The notes under the pieces are model-generated. The model ran no database searches. It had not been told where the DNA came from and saw nothing but the letters and a program-made list of their open reading frames with translations. A stretch of DNA of 64,000 bases from Robiginitomaculum sp. (GTDB taxonomy: Bacteria; Pseudomonadota; Alphaproteobacteria; Caulobacterales; Maricaulaceae): positions 115,795 to 179,794 of the forward strand of contig NVVV01000001.1 of the NCBI GenBank assembly GCA_002733495.1, written 5' to 3'. Both the position numbers and the translations under genes were made by a program. Each line of letters begins with the position of its first letter. Position 1 is the first letter of the stretch. Below, one piece after another: positions 17,619 through 26,857 of the stretch.

Positions 17619-18700
17619 TTGTTCTTTTTATTCCTTTTGCGCTGGCGTTCAATCTTGCGCCATTGGCTGACATTGCGCAAATGCGCCCGATAGCTGGCGG
17701 CAAAAATATGCCCCCCCGTGCCATCCGCAACAAAATAAATATCTTTTGTCGGGGCCGGATGAGCCACGGCCAGCAAGGCATCACGCCCCGGATTACAAAT
17801 CGGCGTCGGTGGCAAACCGTCAATCTGATAGGTGTTCCACGCGGTTTTGCGGTCTATTTCTGAACGCCGCAGCCCCCGCCCCAAAGGCTGGCCCCCGTTC
17901 AGCCCATAAAGAATGGTCGGATCACTTTCCAGACGCATGGGGCGGCGCAGACGATTGACAAAAACTGCGGCCACTTGCGGACGCTCGGCGGCAATGCCAG
18001 TTTCCTTTTCCACGATGGAGGCCAAGATCAGCATTTCATTTTTGGTGCGCAAAGGCAGTTTAGGGTCGCGGCCCTCCCAGGCCTGATCCAGCACCGCCTT
18101 CATGTCGGCCTGCATACGCGTAATCAGCGCTTTGCGCGTCGTGCCCCGCGTCACAAGGTAGGTTTCCGGCAAGAGCGACCCTTCGGGCGGCACCTCGGTC
18201 AGATCCCCGATCAGAACCGGGCTGGCGCGCACAATGTCCATGATTTCGCGCACCGTTCGTCCTTCGGGAACGGTCACCGCATGTTGAACGATCTTGCCGC
18301 TTTGTAATTGCGCAAAAATTTCATTGACGCTGGCCTGTGGCTTGATGCGATATTCGCCAGCCTTCAGGGTTACCCCTTCGCCCGCCAGCCGTGTTTTCAT
18401 TTTAAATAGAAAATCATGGTGGATCAGGCCTTTGGTCTCGAGTTCTCGGGCAATTGCGCCGGCGCCGCTGCCGGGTTTAACGGTAAAGGCTTTGACCACC
18501 AGTGATGGGCCAGGCACAGCCATGGCCTTGATAATCTTTTCTTGCCAGATCAGCCAGCCGCCCGCCGCCAGCGCGCCGATAAAAATTAGAAAAAAAAGTG
18601 CTATTACGCCATAAAACCGCCCCTTACCCGGCAATTTCACGGGCTTTTTGGCGGCGCTATCCTGCGCTGTGTCTTTGGAAGGTGTCTTGTCTTTGCTCAC
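17615..18700 (-). CDS. mltG: Endolytic murein transglycosylase MltG
   Basis: A 361-residue YceG/MltG protein that cleaves nascent peptidoglycan strands and so helps terminate glycan chains. A cytoplasmic basic tail is followed by one transmembrane helix (YGVIALFFLIFIGALAAGGWLIW, about 30-52), a LysM-like subdomain, and the catalytic domain with the conserved glutamate in ILASIVEKETGIA and the DPTILYGL segment. It overlaps fabF by four bases, so envelope synthesis and fatty-acid elongation are expressed together. Confidence 0.94.
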   Translation of the reverse strand: MSKDKTPSKDTAQDSAAKKPVKLPGKGRFYGVIALFFLIFIGALAAGGWLIWQEKIIKAMAVPGPSLVVKAFTVKPGSGAGAIARELETKGLIHHDFLFKMKTRLAGEGVTLKAGEYRIKPQASVNEIFAQLQSGKIVQHAVTVPEGRTVREIMDIVRASPVLIGDLTEVPPEGSLLPETYLVTRGTTRKALITRMQADMKAVLDQAWEGRDPKLPLRTKNEMLILASIVEKETGIAAERPQVAAVFVNRLRRPMRLESDPTILYGLNGGQPLGRGLRRSEIDRKTAWNTYQIDGLPPTPICNPGRDALLAVAHPAPTKDIYFVADGTGGHIFAASYRAHLRNVSQWRKIERQRKRNKKNK

Positions 18701-19986
18701 GGATAAGCGGTCAGCACCAGAGACGCATTGGTGCCGCCAAAGCCAAAGGAATTGCTAAGCGCTGCGCGCACGGTTTTTTTCACAGCCTTGTGCGGGGCCA
18801 GATTGATCTTTGTTTCCATCGACGGGTTATCCAGATTTAGCGTCGGTGGGCAGATGCCATCACGAATGGCCAGTGCACAAAATGCCGCCTCGACCGCGCC
18901 CGCCGCGCCCAGCAAATGCCCGATAGAAGATTTGGTCGACGACATGACAATATTTTCGACCTCATCGCCAAACATGCGCTCGACGGCTCTTAACTCGATC
19001 TCATCGCCCATCGGCGTCGACGTGCCATGGGCATTGACATAATCAATATCTTTTGGCTCCAGACCCGCGTGCTTCATGGCCATTTTCATGGACCGATAGC
19101 CGCCATTACCATCAGGGGCCGGGGCGGTGATGTGATAGGCATCACCCGAAAGCCCATAGCCGCTAACCTCAGCAATAATATTGGCACCACGCGCCAGAGC
19201 ATGTTCCAGTTCTTCCAGAACAAAAACGCCCGCGCCTTCACCCATGACAAAGCCATCGCGGTCCTTATCCCAGGGGCGGGATGCCTTTTCCGGGTTGTCA
19301 TTATTGGCCGTTGATAATGCCCGTGAAGCGGCAAAACAGCCAATGCCAAGACGACAGATTGAGGCCTCTGCCCCCCCGGCAATCATCACATCAGCATCGC
19401 CGCGCATAATGACATATGCCGAATCGCCAATGGCGTTGGCCCCGGTGGAACAGGCCGAAACCACGGAATGGTTCGGGCCTTTAAAGCCATAACGCATAGA
19501 CACCTGGCCCGAGGCCAGATTGATCAGCATGGACGGGACCACAAAGGGGCTAAGGCGACGGGCGCCTTTCTCGTGTATTGTCAGGGACGCATCATAAGTA
19601 GTTTTAAGGCCACCAATGCCCGACCCGATCATGACACCTGTGCGCTCACGCGATTCTTCATCCTCGGGGGTCCAGCCGGCGGCCTTGATAGCCTCATCAG
19701 CCGCCGCAATGCCATAAAGGATAAATTCGTCCACGCGCCTTTGATCACGCGTAGACAGAACGCTGTCGGGGTCAAACGCACCAGCTTCACCCGGTGCGCC
19801 GCCGCCCCGTCCATCCACACGCGGGACATAGCCCGCAACTTTGCAGCTAAGATCCGACGTGTCGAAGTTTTCAATAGGGCCAATGCCTGATTGCCCGGCC
19901 AGCAAGGCCTGCCATGTTGGCTCAACGCCTGCCCCCAAAGGGGTAATCAGGCCAATTCCGGTTATGACGACGCGACGTTCAACCAT
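18697..19986 (-). CDS. fabF: 3-oxoacyl-ACP synthase II
   Basis: A 429-residue beta-ketoacyl-ACP synthase II that condenses malonyl-ACP with acyl-ACP in chain elongation. The catalytic triad is intact: Cys in VVSACSTGANAIGD, His in NAHGTSTPMGDEIE and His in SSIGHLLGAAGAVEAAF. The N-terminus VVITGIGLITPLGAGVE is typical. A glycine-rich insertion (VDGRGGGAPGEAGAF, about residues 56-70) is longer than I expect. It follows acpP by 21 bases and overlaps mltG. Confidence 0.96.
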   Translation of the reverse strand: MVERRVVITGIGLITPLGAGVEPTWQALLAGQSGIGPIENFDTSDLSCKVAGYVPRVDGRGGGAPGEAGAFDPDSVLSTRDQRRVDEFILYGIAAADEAIKAAGWTPEDEESRERTGVMIGSGIGGLKTTYDASLTIHEKGARRLSPFVVPSMLINLASGQVSMRYGFKGPNHSVVSACSTGANAIGDSAYVIMRGDADVMIAGGAEASICRLGIGCFAASRALSTANNDNPEKASRPWDKDRDGFVMGEGAGVFVLEELEHALARGANIIAEVSGYGLSGDAYHITAPAPDGNGGYRSMKMAMKHAGLEPKDIDYVNAHGTSTPMGDEIELRAVERMFGDEVENIVMSSTKSSIGHLLGAAGAVEAAFCALAIRDGICPPTLNLDNPSMETKINLAPHKAVKKTVRAALSNSFGFGGTNASLVLTAYP

Positions 19987-20007
19987 CAGAGATACCGCCC
20001 AAAAGCG

Positions 20008-20244
20008 TTAGCCGGTTTTTTCAGTAATGAATTTAACCGCATCACCGACTTTTTGGATGTGCTCGGCGGCATCATCGGGGATTTCAATGTCAAATTCTTC
20101 TTCAAAGGCCATGACCAGTTCTACATTGTCGAGCGAATCGGCACCCAAGTCATCAATAAAGCTGGCGCTTTCGGTGACCTTGCTGTCTTCAACGTCCAAA
20201 TGCTCGATAACAATCTTTTTAACGCGATCCAAAATGTCTGACAT
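20008..20244 (-). CDS. acpP: Acyl carrier protein
   Basis: A 78-residue acidic acyl carrier protein. The phosphopantetheine-attachment serine lies in [18 protein letters not shown]. It carries the growing acyl chain for FabD, FabF and FabG encoded alongside. GGGCACGAGC precedes ATG. It lies 158 bases downstream of fabG and 21 upstream of fabF. Confidence 0.97.
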   Translation of the reverse strand: MSDILDRVKKIVIEHLDVEDSKVTESASFIDDLGADSLDNVELVMAFEEEFDIEIPDDAAEHIQKVGDAVKFITEKTG

Positions 20245-20402
20245 GCTCGTGCCCTTTTTCTCTGTTTTGGCTTCATTTTAAGTGTACGCCGTCCGGGCGC
20301 ATGGTGTAAATATCCGCATCATGTGCGTCTGCGGCGACGCCTATCATACTTTTCTTCGCTGCGCCAAGCGTTGACGTGAGAAAACCGTGTAAAAGGCCCT
20401 GG

Positions 20403-21143
20403 CTAAAACATCGCCATGCCGCCATTAACGTGCAGGGTCTGGCCGGTGACGTAACCGGCCTCATTCGATGCCAGATACAGAGCGGCGGCAGCAATGTCGT
20501 CGCCAGCGCCCAATTTTCCGGCTGGAATGGTGCCCAAAATGGCTTCGCGCTGTTTGTCGTTCAGGGCATCGGTCATGGGCGATTCTATAAAACCCGGCGC
20601 GATACAGTTCGCCGTAATGCCCCGCTTTGCGGTTTCTGCGGCGATGGCCTTGGTAAAGCCGATCATGCCGGCCTTGGAGGCAGCATAGTTCGCCTGGCCC
20701 GGATTGCCGGTCACGCCAACAATAGAGGAAATGCCGATAATGCGGCCCCAGCGCGCCTTCATCATGCCGCGTAATGCGGCGCGGGTCAGGCGAAAATAGG
20801 CCTCCAGATTGACTTTGAGGACCAGATCCCAGTCTTCGTCTTTCATCCGCATCAATAGCCCATCGCGGGTCAGCCCGGCGTTTGATACCAGAATATCCAG
20901 CCCGCCCAGTGCATCCACCACTTGGCCCGGCAGCGCGTCCACACTGTCCGCATCACTAAGGTTGGCAGGCAGAACCGCAACGCGCTCGCCGCCCAACTCA
21001 TCAGCCAACGCGTCCAGTTTTTCCACCCGCGTGCCCGACAGGGCCACATGTGCGCCTGCGGCATGCAAGACCCGCGCAATATCGCCGCCAAGGCCACCCG
21101 TTGCGCCGGTAACCAGCGCCCGTTTTCCGCTTAGATCAAACAT
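20403..21143 (-). CDS. fabG: 3-oxoacyl-ACP reductase
   Basis: A 246-residue short-chain dehydrogenase performing the NADPH-dependent first reduction of fatty-acid elongation. It has the cofactor loop TGATGGLGGDIARVLHAAG, the catalytic serine in IIGISSIVGVTGNPGQ and the YAASKAG catalytic Tyr-Lys pair, and the C-terminal LASNEAGYVTGQTLHVNGGM. It follows fabD by 11 bases and is in the same unit. Confidence 0.96.
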   Translation of the reverse strand: MFDLSGKRALVTGATGGLGGDIARVLHAAGAHVALSGTRVEKLDALADELGGERVAVLPANLSDADSVDALPGQVVDALGGLDILVSNAGLTRDGLLMRMKDEDWDLVLKVNLEAYFRLTRAALRGMMKARWGRIIGISSIVGVTGNPGQANYAASKAGMIGFTKAIAAETAKRGITANCIAPGFIESPMTDALNDKQREAILGTIPAGKLGAGDDIAAAALYLASNEAGYVTGQTLHVNGGMAMF

Positions 21144-21154
21144 AGTTTCAGCCT

Positions 21155-22123
21155 TTATTCCTGCTCGTCTTGCTGTCCGGCGGTGTTTATAGCCTCAGCA
21201 AAATCAGCAATGGATTGCGCAGTATTCAGCGCCACGCCTTTTGAGTCTTTGGAAATGCGCCGCACCAGTAATGTCAGCACCTTGCCAGCCCCTGGCTCGG
21301 CAAAAGTATCAACGCCATTGCTGACCATCCAGCTCACACTCTGGCGCCAATGCACGCGCCCGGTGATCTGTTCGACCAGTTGGCGGCGAATGGTTTGCGG
21401 ATTGATAGTCGGGGCCGCAGCAATATTGGTTACCACCGGCACTTTTGGCGTTAAAATGGTCACATCGGCCAGCGCCTCTTCCATTTCCTGTGCTGCCGGT
21501 GCCATCATCGAGGAATGAAACGGTGCCGAAACAGGCAGAATGACCGCCTTTTTCACGCCGTGCGCTTTGGCGGCAGCGGCGGCAGTTTCAATCGCCTTGG
21601 TGGCGCCAGAGATCACCACCTGGCCCGGCGCGTTGTCATTGGCCAGCTCGCACACGCCGTGCACGCTGCCCAGATTGCAAAGTTCAATCGCCTGTTCCTC
21701 GGTGGCCCCCAAAAGCGCCGCCATGGTGCCCTGCCCCACGGGAACGGCCCGTTGCATGGCTTGCCCGCGATGGCGAAGCAAAATCGCCGCGTCAGATAAG
21801 GTCAGCGCCCCGGCGGCAGCCAAGGCGGTATATTCGCCCAAAGAGTGCCCGGCCACATGAGACGCGGCCTGCGCATCAATGCCGTATTCGTTTTTTAACA
21901 CCGCCATAACGGCCATGGATGTTGCCATCAAGGCCGGCTGTGTGTGCTCGGTCAGTGTTAAGGTGTCTTGTGGCCCTTCCCAGATGATGCGCGAGAGATT
22001 GTCGCCCAGCGCCTCATCCACTTCGTCAAACACAGCTTTTGCCGATGCAAATGACTGTGCCAGATCCTTTCCCATACCGACGACCTGGCTGCCCTGGCCC
22101 GGAAAAGTGAAAGCGATTGCCAT
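21155..22123 (-). CDS. fabD: Malonyl-CoA:ACP transacylase
   Basis: A 322-residue FabD that transfers malonyl from CoA to acyl carrier protein. The N-terminal FTFPGQGSQVVGMGKDLA, the nucleophile serine in VAGHSLGEYTALAAAGAL and the histidine in SAPFHSSMM are in place. It is the first gene of the minus-strand fab cluster and faces the rpsF operon across 267 bases. Confidence 0.96.
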   Translation of the reverse strand: MAIAFTFPGQGSQVVGMGKDLAQSFASAKAVFDEVDEALGDNLSRIIWEGPQDTLTLTEHTQPALMATSMAVMAVLKNEYGIDAQAASHVAGHSLGEYTALAAAGALTLSDAAILLRHRGQAMQRAVPVGQGTMAALLGATEEQAIELCNLGSVHGVCELANDNAPGQVVISGATKAIETAAAAAKAHGVKKAVILPVSAPFHSSMMAPAAQEMEEALADVTILTPKVPVVTNIAAAPTINPQTIRRQLVEQITGRVHWRQSVSWMVSNGVDTFAEPGAGKVLTLLVRRISKDSKGVALNTAQSIADFAEAINTAGQQDEQE

Positions 22124-22231
22124 TCAGATACCCCATGATTGTTAATCCTGCCAAAACCGTTATAGCAATTCCGCGCCTGTGTGAATATGCCAAGAGCGCA
22201 CAGCGCATATGTCATTTATGCGCCTTTCCCC

Positions 22232-22259
22232 TTGCCAGTACAGGCTTTGCCCCTATAGT
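22232..22259 (+). promoter_or_regulatory. Likely sigma-70-type promoter of the rpsF operon
   Basis: TTGCCA and TATAGT with a 16-base spacer lie about 130 bases upstream of rpsF, in the gap facing fabD. Spacing and composition are good for a housekeeping promoter. Confidence 0.5.
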
Positions 22260-22390
22260 GCGCCGCCTTAATGGATGCGGTCTTTATCAGCGCAAAAGTC
22301 AGGCACAGGGCCTTGCTTGCTGTGAAGAGCCACCGTGATGCGGAACACACCCTGTCCGCCGTCACGCCGCGCCAGAAAAAAGGGAAGCCA

Positions 22391-22744
22391 ATGCCACTAT
22401 ACGAACACGTCCTTATTGCGCGTCAGGATATTTCCTCGACCGAAGTGGACACCATTAATGAAGGCCTGAAATCCTTCATAGAAGAGAATGGCGGCAAAGT
22501 CGCCAAGGTCGAATATTGGGGCCTGCGCTCCATGGCCTATCGCATGAACAAAAACCGCAAGGGTCACTACACCCTTTTGGCCATCGAAGCGCCATCCGAA
22601 GTGCTTCAGGAAATGGAACGCAAGCTGCGCATTAATGAAGACATCCTGCGCACGCTGACCATCCGCGTAGATGAGTTCAGCGAAGACCCGTCACCTATTC
22701 TTATCAAGCGCGAAGAGCGCAAACGTCGCCAGGAAAGGTATTAG
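22391..22744 (+). CDS. rpsF: 30S ribosomal protein bS6
   Basis: A 117-residue bS6, a platform protein of the small subunit that pairs with bS18. [20 protein letters not shown] and [20 protein letters not shown] are typical. The track start (22271) is too early; ATG 22391 has AGGGAAGCC upstream and matches the family. The C-terminal tail is basic ([12 protein letters not shown]). First gene of the rpsF-rpsR-rplI operon. Confidence 0.97.
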   Translation: MPLYEHVLIARQDISSTEVDTINEGLKSFIEENGGKVAKVEYWGLRSMAYRMNKNRKGHYTLLAIEAPSEVLQEMERKLRINEDILRTLTIRVDEFSEDPSPILIKREERKRRQERY

Positions 22745-22748
22745 GATC

Positions 22749-23000
22749 ATGAAAATTAACATTACCAACCTGCCTTCCAAGCGGCCATTTGCCCGTCGCC
22801 GCAAGGTTTGCCCGTTTTCTTCAGACAAGTCTCCGAAGATTGATTATAAAGACCCCAAATTGCTGCAACGCTATATGTCAGAGCGTGGCAAAATTGTGCC
22901 TTCACGCATCACTGCGGTCTCCATCAAAAAGCAACGCCAATTGTCTCGTGCCATAAAACGCGCGCGGTTTTTGGGCCTGTTGCCTTATGCTGTGAAATAG
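22749..23000 (+). CDS. rpsR: 30S ribosomal protein bS18
   Basis: An 83-residue bS18. [21 protein letters not shown] and [29 protein letters not shown] are characteristic. ATG 22749 lies four bases after the rpsF stop and gives the usual short N-terminus, so it is chosen over the track start at 22671. It binds bS6 on the 30S platform. Confidence 0.97.
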   Translation: MKINITNLPSKRPFARRRKVCPFSSDKSPKIDYKDPKLLQRYMSERGKIVPSRITAVSIKKQRQLSRAIKRARFLGLLPYAVK

Positions 23001-23011
23001 GGAGAGCGATT

Positions 23012-23644
23012 ATGGATATTGTTCTTCTTGAACGCGTAGAAAAGCTCGGCTCCATCGGCGACGTTGTCACCGTAAAAGACGGCTTTGCCCGTAACTTCCT
23101 TTTGCCGCAAGGCAAGGCCCTTCGTGCCAACAAAGCCAATATCGAGCGCTTTGAACGGGAACGCGAAGTCATCGAGGCCCACAATGCGGAAAAACGTAGC
23201 CTTGCGGAAACCGAAGGCAAGGCACTGGACGGCAAAAACTTTATGCTGATCCGCCAGGCCGGCGAATCCGGACACCTTTATGGTTCGGTCTCTGCCAAGG
23301 ATATTGCCGAAGCCATTGGCGACGGCATTACCCGCTCGCAGATTGTGCTGAACAGCCCGATCAAAGCCGTTGGCATTCACGACGTCCGCATCACCTTGCA
23401 CCCCGAAGTGTTTGTCACTGTCGGCGTCAATGTGGCGCGCACAGCGGACGAAGGCGAACGTCAGGCCGCTGGCGAAAACGTCATTGATGCTTCTCGTAAT
23501 GACGATCGCGCGGCAGACAAGGAAATGGCCGACGATCAGGCTGCCGCCATGTTTGACCCCGAAGCAGAAATTGAGCTGGAAAATACCGGCGAAGATGGCG
23601 AAGCCCCTGCGGATGCAGAGACGGAAGAGGCCAGCGAAGACTGA
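23012..23644 (+). CDS. rplI: 50S ribosomal protein bL9
   Basis: A 210-residue bL9; the N-terminal domain MDIVLLERVEKLGSIGDVVTVKDGFARNFLLP binds 23S rRNA and is followed by the connecting helix and C-terminal domain (LHPEVFVTVGVNVAR). E. coli bL9 is about 149 residues; here an acidic tail of roughly 60 residues extends the C-terminus and ends ...EEASED. That tail end and the following terminator are found again 210 bases downstream. GGGAGAGCG precedes ATG. Last gene of the operon. Confidence 0.97.
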   Translation: MDIVLLERVEKLGSIGDVVTVKDGFARNFLLPQGKALRANKANIERFEREREVIEAHNAEKRSLAETEGKALDGKNFMLIRQAGESGHLYGSVSAKDIAEAIGDGITRSQIVLNSPIKAVGIHDVRITLHPEVFVTVGVNVARTADEGERQAAGENVIDASRNDDRAADKEMADDQAAAMFDPEAEIELENTGEDGEAPADAETEEASED

Positions 23645-23668
23645 TTTTTGTCTTTAGCTAAATTCAAG

Positions 23669-23700
23669 AAAAAGCGGGTCCTTTGTGGCCCGCTTTTTTT
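23669..23700 (+). terminator. Rho-independent terminator of rpsF-rpsR-rplI
   Basis: The stem AAAGCGGG / CCCGCTTT with loop TCCTTTGTGG, followed by seven T residues, lies 25 bases past the rplI stop. Confidence 0.9.
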
Positions 23701-23742
23701 GTGGGTGGCGAATATTTGAACACGCGCGACATATCTATTTGA

Positions 23743-23837
23743 GTCGTCGTGCTCCGGCTTGACCGGAGCATCCATTGGTAAGCTTACCACCCAACCCTGC
23801 ACTATGGACCCTCCGGTCAAGCCGGAGGGCGACGAAG
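23743..23837. repeat. Family A palindromic repeat between duplicated rplI tails
   Basis: The ends are inverted copies of each other (CTCCGGCTTGACCGGAG near the left, CTCCGGTCAAGCCGGAG near the right), and each end is itself palindromic. The element starts GTCGTCGTGC and ends GGGCGACGA, and lies exactly between the two rplI-tail/terminator copies. Confidence 0.8.
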
Positions 23838-23907
23838 AAGCCAGCGCAGACTGACTTTATTCAGACTTAAAAACAAGAAAAGCGGGTCTTTATGGCCCGC
23901 TTTTTTT
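23834..23907 (+). terminator. Second copy of rplI 3' end plus terminator
   Basis: GAAGAAGCCAGCGCAGACTG encodes a near copy of the rplI end (EEASAD-stop versus EEASED-stop). It is followed by AAAGCGGG-TCTTTATGG-CCCGCTTTTTTT, nearly identical to the first terminator. The order of elements is the same in both copies, so this is a duplication of the operon's end. Confidence 0.85.
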
Positions 23908-24334
23908 GTGACTTAGGGAGTGAAATTTATATCGTAACATCTTCACAGGCATTGCCCACTCGGTATAAAGGTTTTTATACTGTAATAGCAGGGAGATATG
24001 AAATGGTTTCGAGTGATAAGTTTAATCTTCTAATTGATCACATACAAAAGGGTATTACCGAATGACGTAGAGGTACACCTTCTCCCCAAGGCGACGAGGG
24101 TTCTGGGTGGGTAGAAAAACATACAGCGGCACAGACTATATACGCCATATCCCCTCACCTCAATCCTCTCCCCAAGGGAGAGGAAGAACCGTCCAGTAAA
24201 CCGAGACTCTTTCTTTCCCTCTCTCGAGGGGGAGGGTTAGGGGCTAGGAAAGCACTAGAACAAAATCAAGACCTATGGACTTTTGCGCAAAACCACCGCA
24301 CCTTTGGTAAAAACAAACAAAGGGAAATGTCATC
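23908..24334. other. Gap before M28 peptidase gene; only repeats and a tiny ORF
   Basis: About 427 bases without a supported gene. A 20-codon ORF (24003-24065) with a GGGAGAT ribosome-binding-like sequence is present but too short to support. The right half (24151-24243) is a family C repeat. The M28 promoter must lie here but I could not identify it with confidence. Confidence 0.6.
24151..24243. repeat. Family C palindromic repeat, intergenic copy
   Basis: CCCCTCACCTCAATCCTCTC at the left and GGGGGAGGGTTAGGGG at the right form an imperfect inverted pair; each side also has its own small hairpin (CTCTCCCCAAGGGAGAG; CCCTCTCTCGAGGGGG). Related copies are at 27.3, 31.6 and 33.5 kb. Confidence 0.75.
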
Positions 24335-25966
24335 ATGTTCAGAGCACCAGTTAAACTTGTATCCATGTGCGCCTGCCTGGCCATATCCGGCGCGGCACAG
24401 GCACAAGAGGCCGTTGATCTTGATATGGTCAATCGTATTCGTGATGAGGGGTTTAATCACTCCCACGTCATGGACAATCTGGGCTATCTGACCGATGTGA
24501 TCGGCCCGCGCCTGACCGGCTCACCACAGCTTAAAGAAGCCAATAACTGGACCCTGGAACAATTTGAGGGCATGGGCCTGAAAAATGGCGAACTGGACGG
24601 CTTTGACTTTGGTCGTGGCTGGTCATTTTCAAAATCTGTGGTGACCATGGCCGCGCCGCGCGAGGCACAGCTCTATGCCCTGCCTCTGGGTTGGCACCCA
24701 GGCACCAATGGTCCGGTCACCGGCGATGTTATGAAAGTGAGCATTAGCTCTGAAAAGGATTTTGAGAAATACGAAGGCAAGTTGGAAGGCAAGATTGTGT
24801 TGCTCAGCAAAGCCAAAAAGAGCAGGCCCGGCAAAGACCCCCGCATGCCAACGTTTAAACGCCTGACCGATGAAGACTTGACAAAACGGGCCGGTTTTAA
24901 CGTACCCGTGGGCGCGCCACAAAATTTGGCCAAATTTGAGAAAAAATTCCTGTTTGAGGAGGAGCTTTACACCTTTTTGCAAAAGGAAGGCGCCGTTGCC
25001 GCGATCAAGCGCAGCCCCCGTGATGCAGCCCTAATCGAAGCTTCGGCCTACCTTTATAAAACCGGGCACACGCCGCAAATTCCGGGCGTATCCATGTCCA
25101 CCGAAGATTATGAACGGATTTTGCGCCTTCTGGATCGCGACAAAACGGTCAGCATCAGCCTGGACGTCGTGGCGCAATATTATGACGAAGACCCCAAGGC
25201 CTATAACACCATTGCGGAAATTCCCGGCAAAGGCTCCAACCCCGAAGTGGTTATGGCCGGTGCTCATCTGGATAGCTGGTTTGTCGGTGATGGCGCTGCT
25301 GATAACGGGGCTGGGTCGGCAGTGATCATGGAGGCGGCACGTATTTTAAGCGCCCTGAATATCAAGCCCAAACGCACGATCCGCTTTGCCCTTTGGGGCG
25401 GCGAGGAACAGGGCCTTTATGGCTCCGCCCATTATGTGCGCACCCATTTTGGTGACCGCCCGGTGATCGACGATGAAGAGCGCGCTCAATTGCCCTCTTT
25501 TTTCTGGTTTAATGAAACATGGCCCATCACCACCAAACCTGAGCACAAAAAGCTGTCGGCCTATTTTAATTTTGATAATGGGTCCGGCAAAATTCGTGGC
25601 ATATATGGTGAAGGCAATGCCGCAGTACGGCCTATATTTGAAAGCTGGTTCAAACCGTTTGAGGATTTGGGTGCCAGCACCATTTCGCTTAACAAAACCG
25701 GCGGCACGGACCATCTTTATTTTCAGTGGGTGGGCCTGCCCGCGTTTCAGTTCATCCAGGACCCGCTGGATTACGGTGCCCGCATCCACCACAGCCAGAT
25801 CGACACGCTGGACCACGTTTCCGAAGCTGATCTGAAACAGGCCTCCGTCATTATGGCCACATTCCTTTATAATGCCGCCATGCGTGATGAACGCCTGCCG
25901 CGCAAACCGCTGCCCACCGAACCGCCTAAAAAGAAGAAGGCCAAAGATGACGAGGATGAGGGATAA
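24335..25966 (+). CDS. Secreted M28 family zinc aminopeptidase
   Basis: A 543-residue M28 peptidase. A signal peptide (VSMCACLAISGAAQAQ) marks export. Zinc ligands are visible in VMAGAHLDSWFVGDGAADNGAG (His, Asp), GGEEQGLYGS (Glu-Glu with the catalytic base) and GGTDHLYFQW (His). A protease-associated-like segment with VPVGAPQNLAKF lies in the N-terminal half. The C-terminus is a charged lysine-rich tail (PPKKKKAKDDEDEG). It likely digests peptides outside the cytoplasm. It stands alone between repeat-filled gaps. Confidence 0.9.
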   Translation: MFRAPVKLVSMCACLAISGAAQAQEAVDLDMVNRIRDEGFNHSHVMDNLGYLTDVIGPRLTGSPQLKEANNWTLEQFEGMGLKNGELDGFDFGRGWSFSKSVVTMAAPREAQLYALPLGWHPGTNGPVTGDVMKVSISSEKDFEKYEGKLEGKIVLLSKAKKSRPGKDPRMPTFKRLTDEDLTKRAGFNVPVGAPQNLAKFEKKFLFEEELYTFLQKEGAVAAIKRSPRDAALIEASAYLYKTGHTPQIPGVSMSTEDYERILRLLDRDKTVSISLDVVAQYYDEDPKAYNTIAEIPGKGSNPEVVMAGAHLDSWFVGDGAADNGAGSAVIMEAARILSALNIKPKRTIRFALWGGEEQGLYGSAHYVRTHFGDRPVIDDEERAQLPSFFWFNETWPITTKPEHKKLSAYFNFDNGSGKIRGIYGEGNAAVRPIFESWFKPFEDLGASTISLNKTGGTDHLYFQWVGLPAFQFIQDPLDYGARIHHSQIDTLDHVSEADLKQASVIMATFLYNAAMRDERLPRKPLPTEPPKKKKAKDDEDEG

Positions 25967-26008
25967 AGGCCTTACCCCGCTGAAACCGAGGGGCAGCACT
26001 ATTGGCGT

Positions 26009-26109
26009 GTCATCACCCGGTTTATCCGGGTGATCCAGTTCAGCAAGGCCATTAGGGCTGGATTACCAGAACAAGCTTGTGCCCGCGCAGGCGGGTATCC
26101 GGTAATGAC
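26009..26109. repeat. Family A palindromic repeat
   Basis: Starts GTCATCACCCGGTTTATCCG and ends GCGGGTATCCGGTAATGAC; the GTCAT/ATGAC ends are inverted and each contains an internal hairpin (ACCCGG..CCGGGT; CCCGCGCAGGCGGG). Lies between the M28 gene and the convergent lipoprotein gene. Confidence 0.8.
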
Positions 26110-26149
26110 ATGGCGGCGGGTTTCCCTCACAAAAAACCTGCCAATCGCC

Positions 26150-26854
26150 TCAGCTTTCTACATTATCAAGCACAGTAATAATGACTTTTCGCTTCTCTGG
26201 GTCAGGCTCATCCTCAATGCATGAGCGAACTTTTTGGGTAATAAGCGCATTAAAGAGTTGAGGTTTATGTTCCGGGAGTGCCATTAAAACGAGCATAAAT
26301 GTTACCGGACAAGACGGTACATCTTGTCCTATTTCTGCCATCACCTGATAGTGTTCAGACAACAGACTTAACATTGCTTTGTCCCCCATAGTGGGGTGCT
26401 CTGTGATATATGTACTGGCCAAAATATTTGCAATTTCATCGCCAGTATAGTGGCAATCCTGATGCGTTCTCGCGTTGAAACGTGCTGCCAGATAATGCGG
26501 CTTTTTCTGCTTGGCTTTGGGGTCTAAAAGTGAACCTCTATAGAAATTATTATACAAGGCCCCTGTCAGTAATATGCCGCACTGATCATGGGCAATCACA
26601 AAGTCTGAGTGCAACCCCTGCACACGCTGGGCCATTTCATTGATAAAGCTGAACATGGCATCCTTGCCACGGCTCTTGGCCTCTTCAATTTCCTGCGCCT
26701 CCACCAGATTGGCGTATTTATCCATCAGAACCTGACAGGAAGCCCCCTCATCAAAGGTTCTGGGAAATGATGAAAAACACGATTGCGTCTGCTCACCGGC
26801 TGAAGAGCACCCGTAAAGGACAAGGCCCAGAATTATGATGATGAAATGACGCAC
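26150..26854 (-). CDS. Hypothetical lipoprotein
   Basis: A 234-residue protein with a lipoprotein signal: MRHFIIIILGLVLYGCSSAG, lipobox LYGC. The mature part has five further cysteines (for example SCFSS, SCQVL, DQCGI, DCHYT, SCPVTF and SCIEDE regions), which would suit disulfides in the periplasm. I do not recognise the family. The GTG start (26854) lies three bases after the stop of the small membrane protein gene, so the two form a pair. Confidence 0.7.
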   Translation of the reverse strand: MRHFIIIILGLVLYGCSSAGEQTQSCFSSFPRTFDEGASCQVLMDKYANLVEAQEIEEAKSRGKDAMFSFINEMAQRVQGLHSDFVIAHDQCGILLTGALYNNFYRGSLLDPKAKQKKPHYLAARFNARTHQDCHYTGDEIANILASTYITEHPTMGDKAMLSLLSEHYQVMAEIGQDVPSCPVTFMLVLMALPEHKPQLFNALITQKVRSCIEDEPDPEKRKVIITVLDNVES

Positions 26855-26857
26855 GCC

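Noticed and set aside
24003-24065. 20-codon ORF with a GGGAGAT-like ribosome-binding site
   Set aside because: Too short, no recognisable family, and located in repeat-rich DNA; it could be chance.
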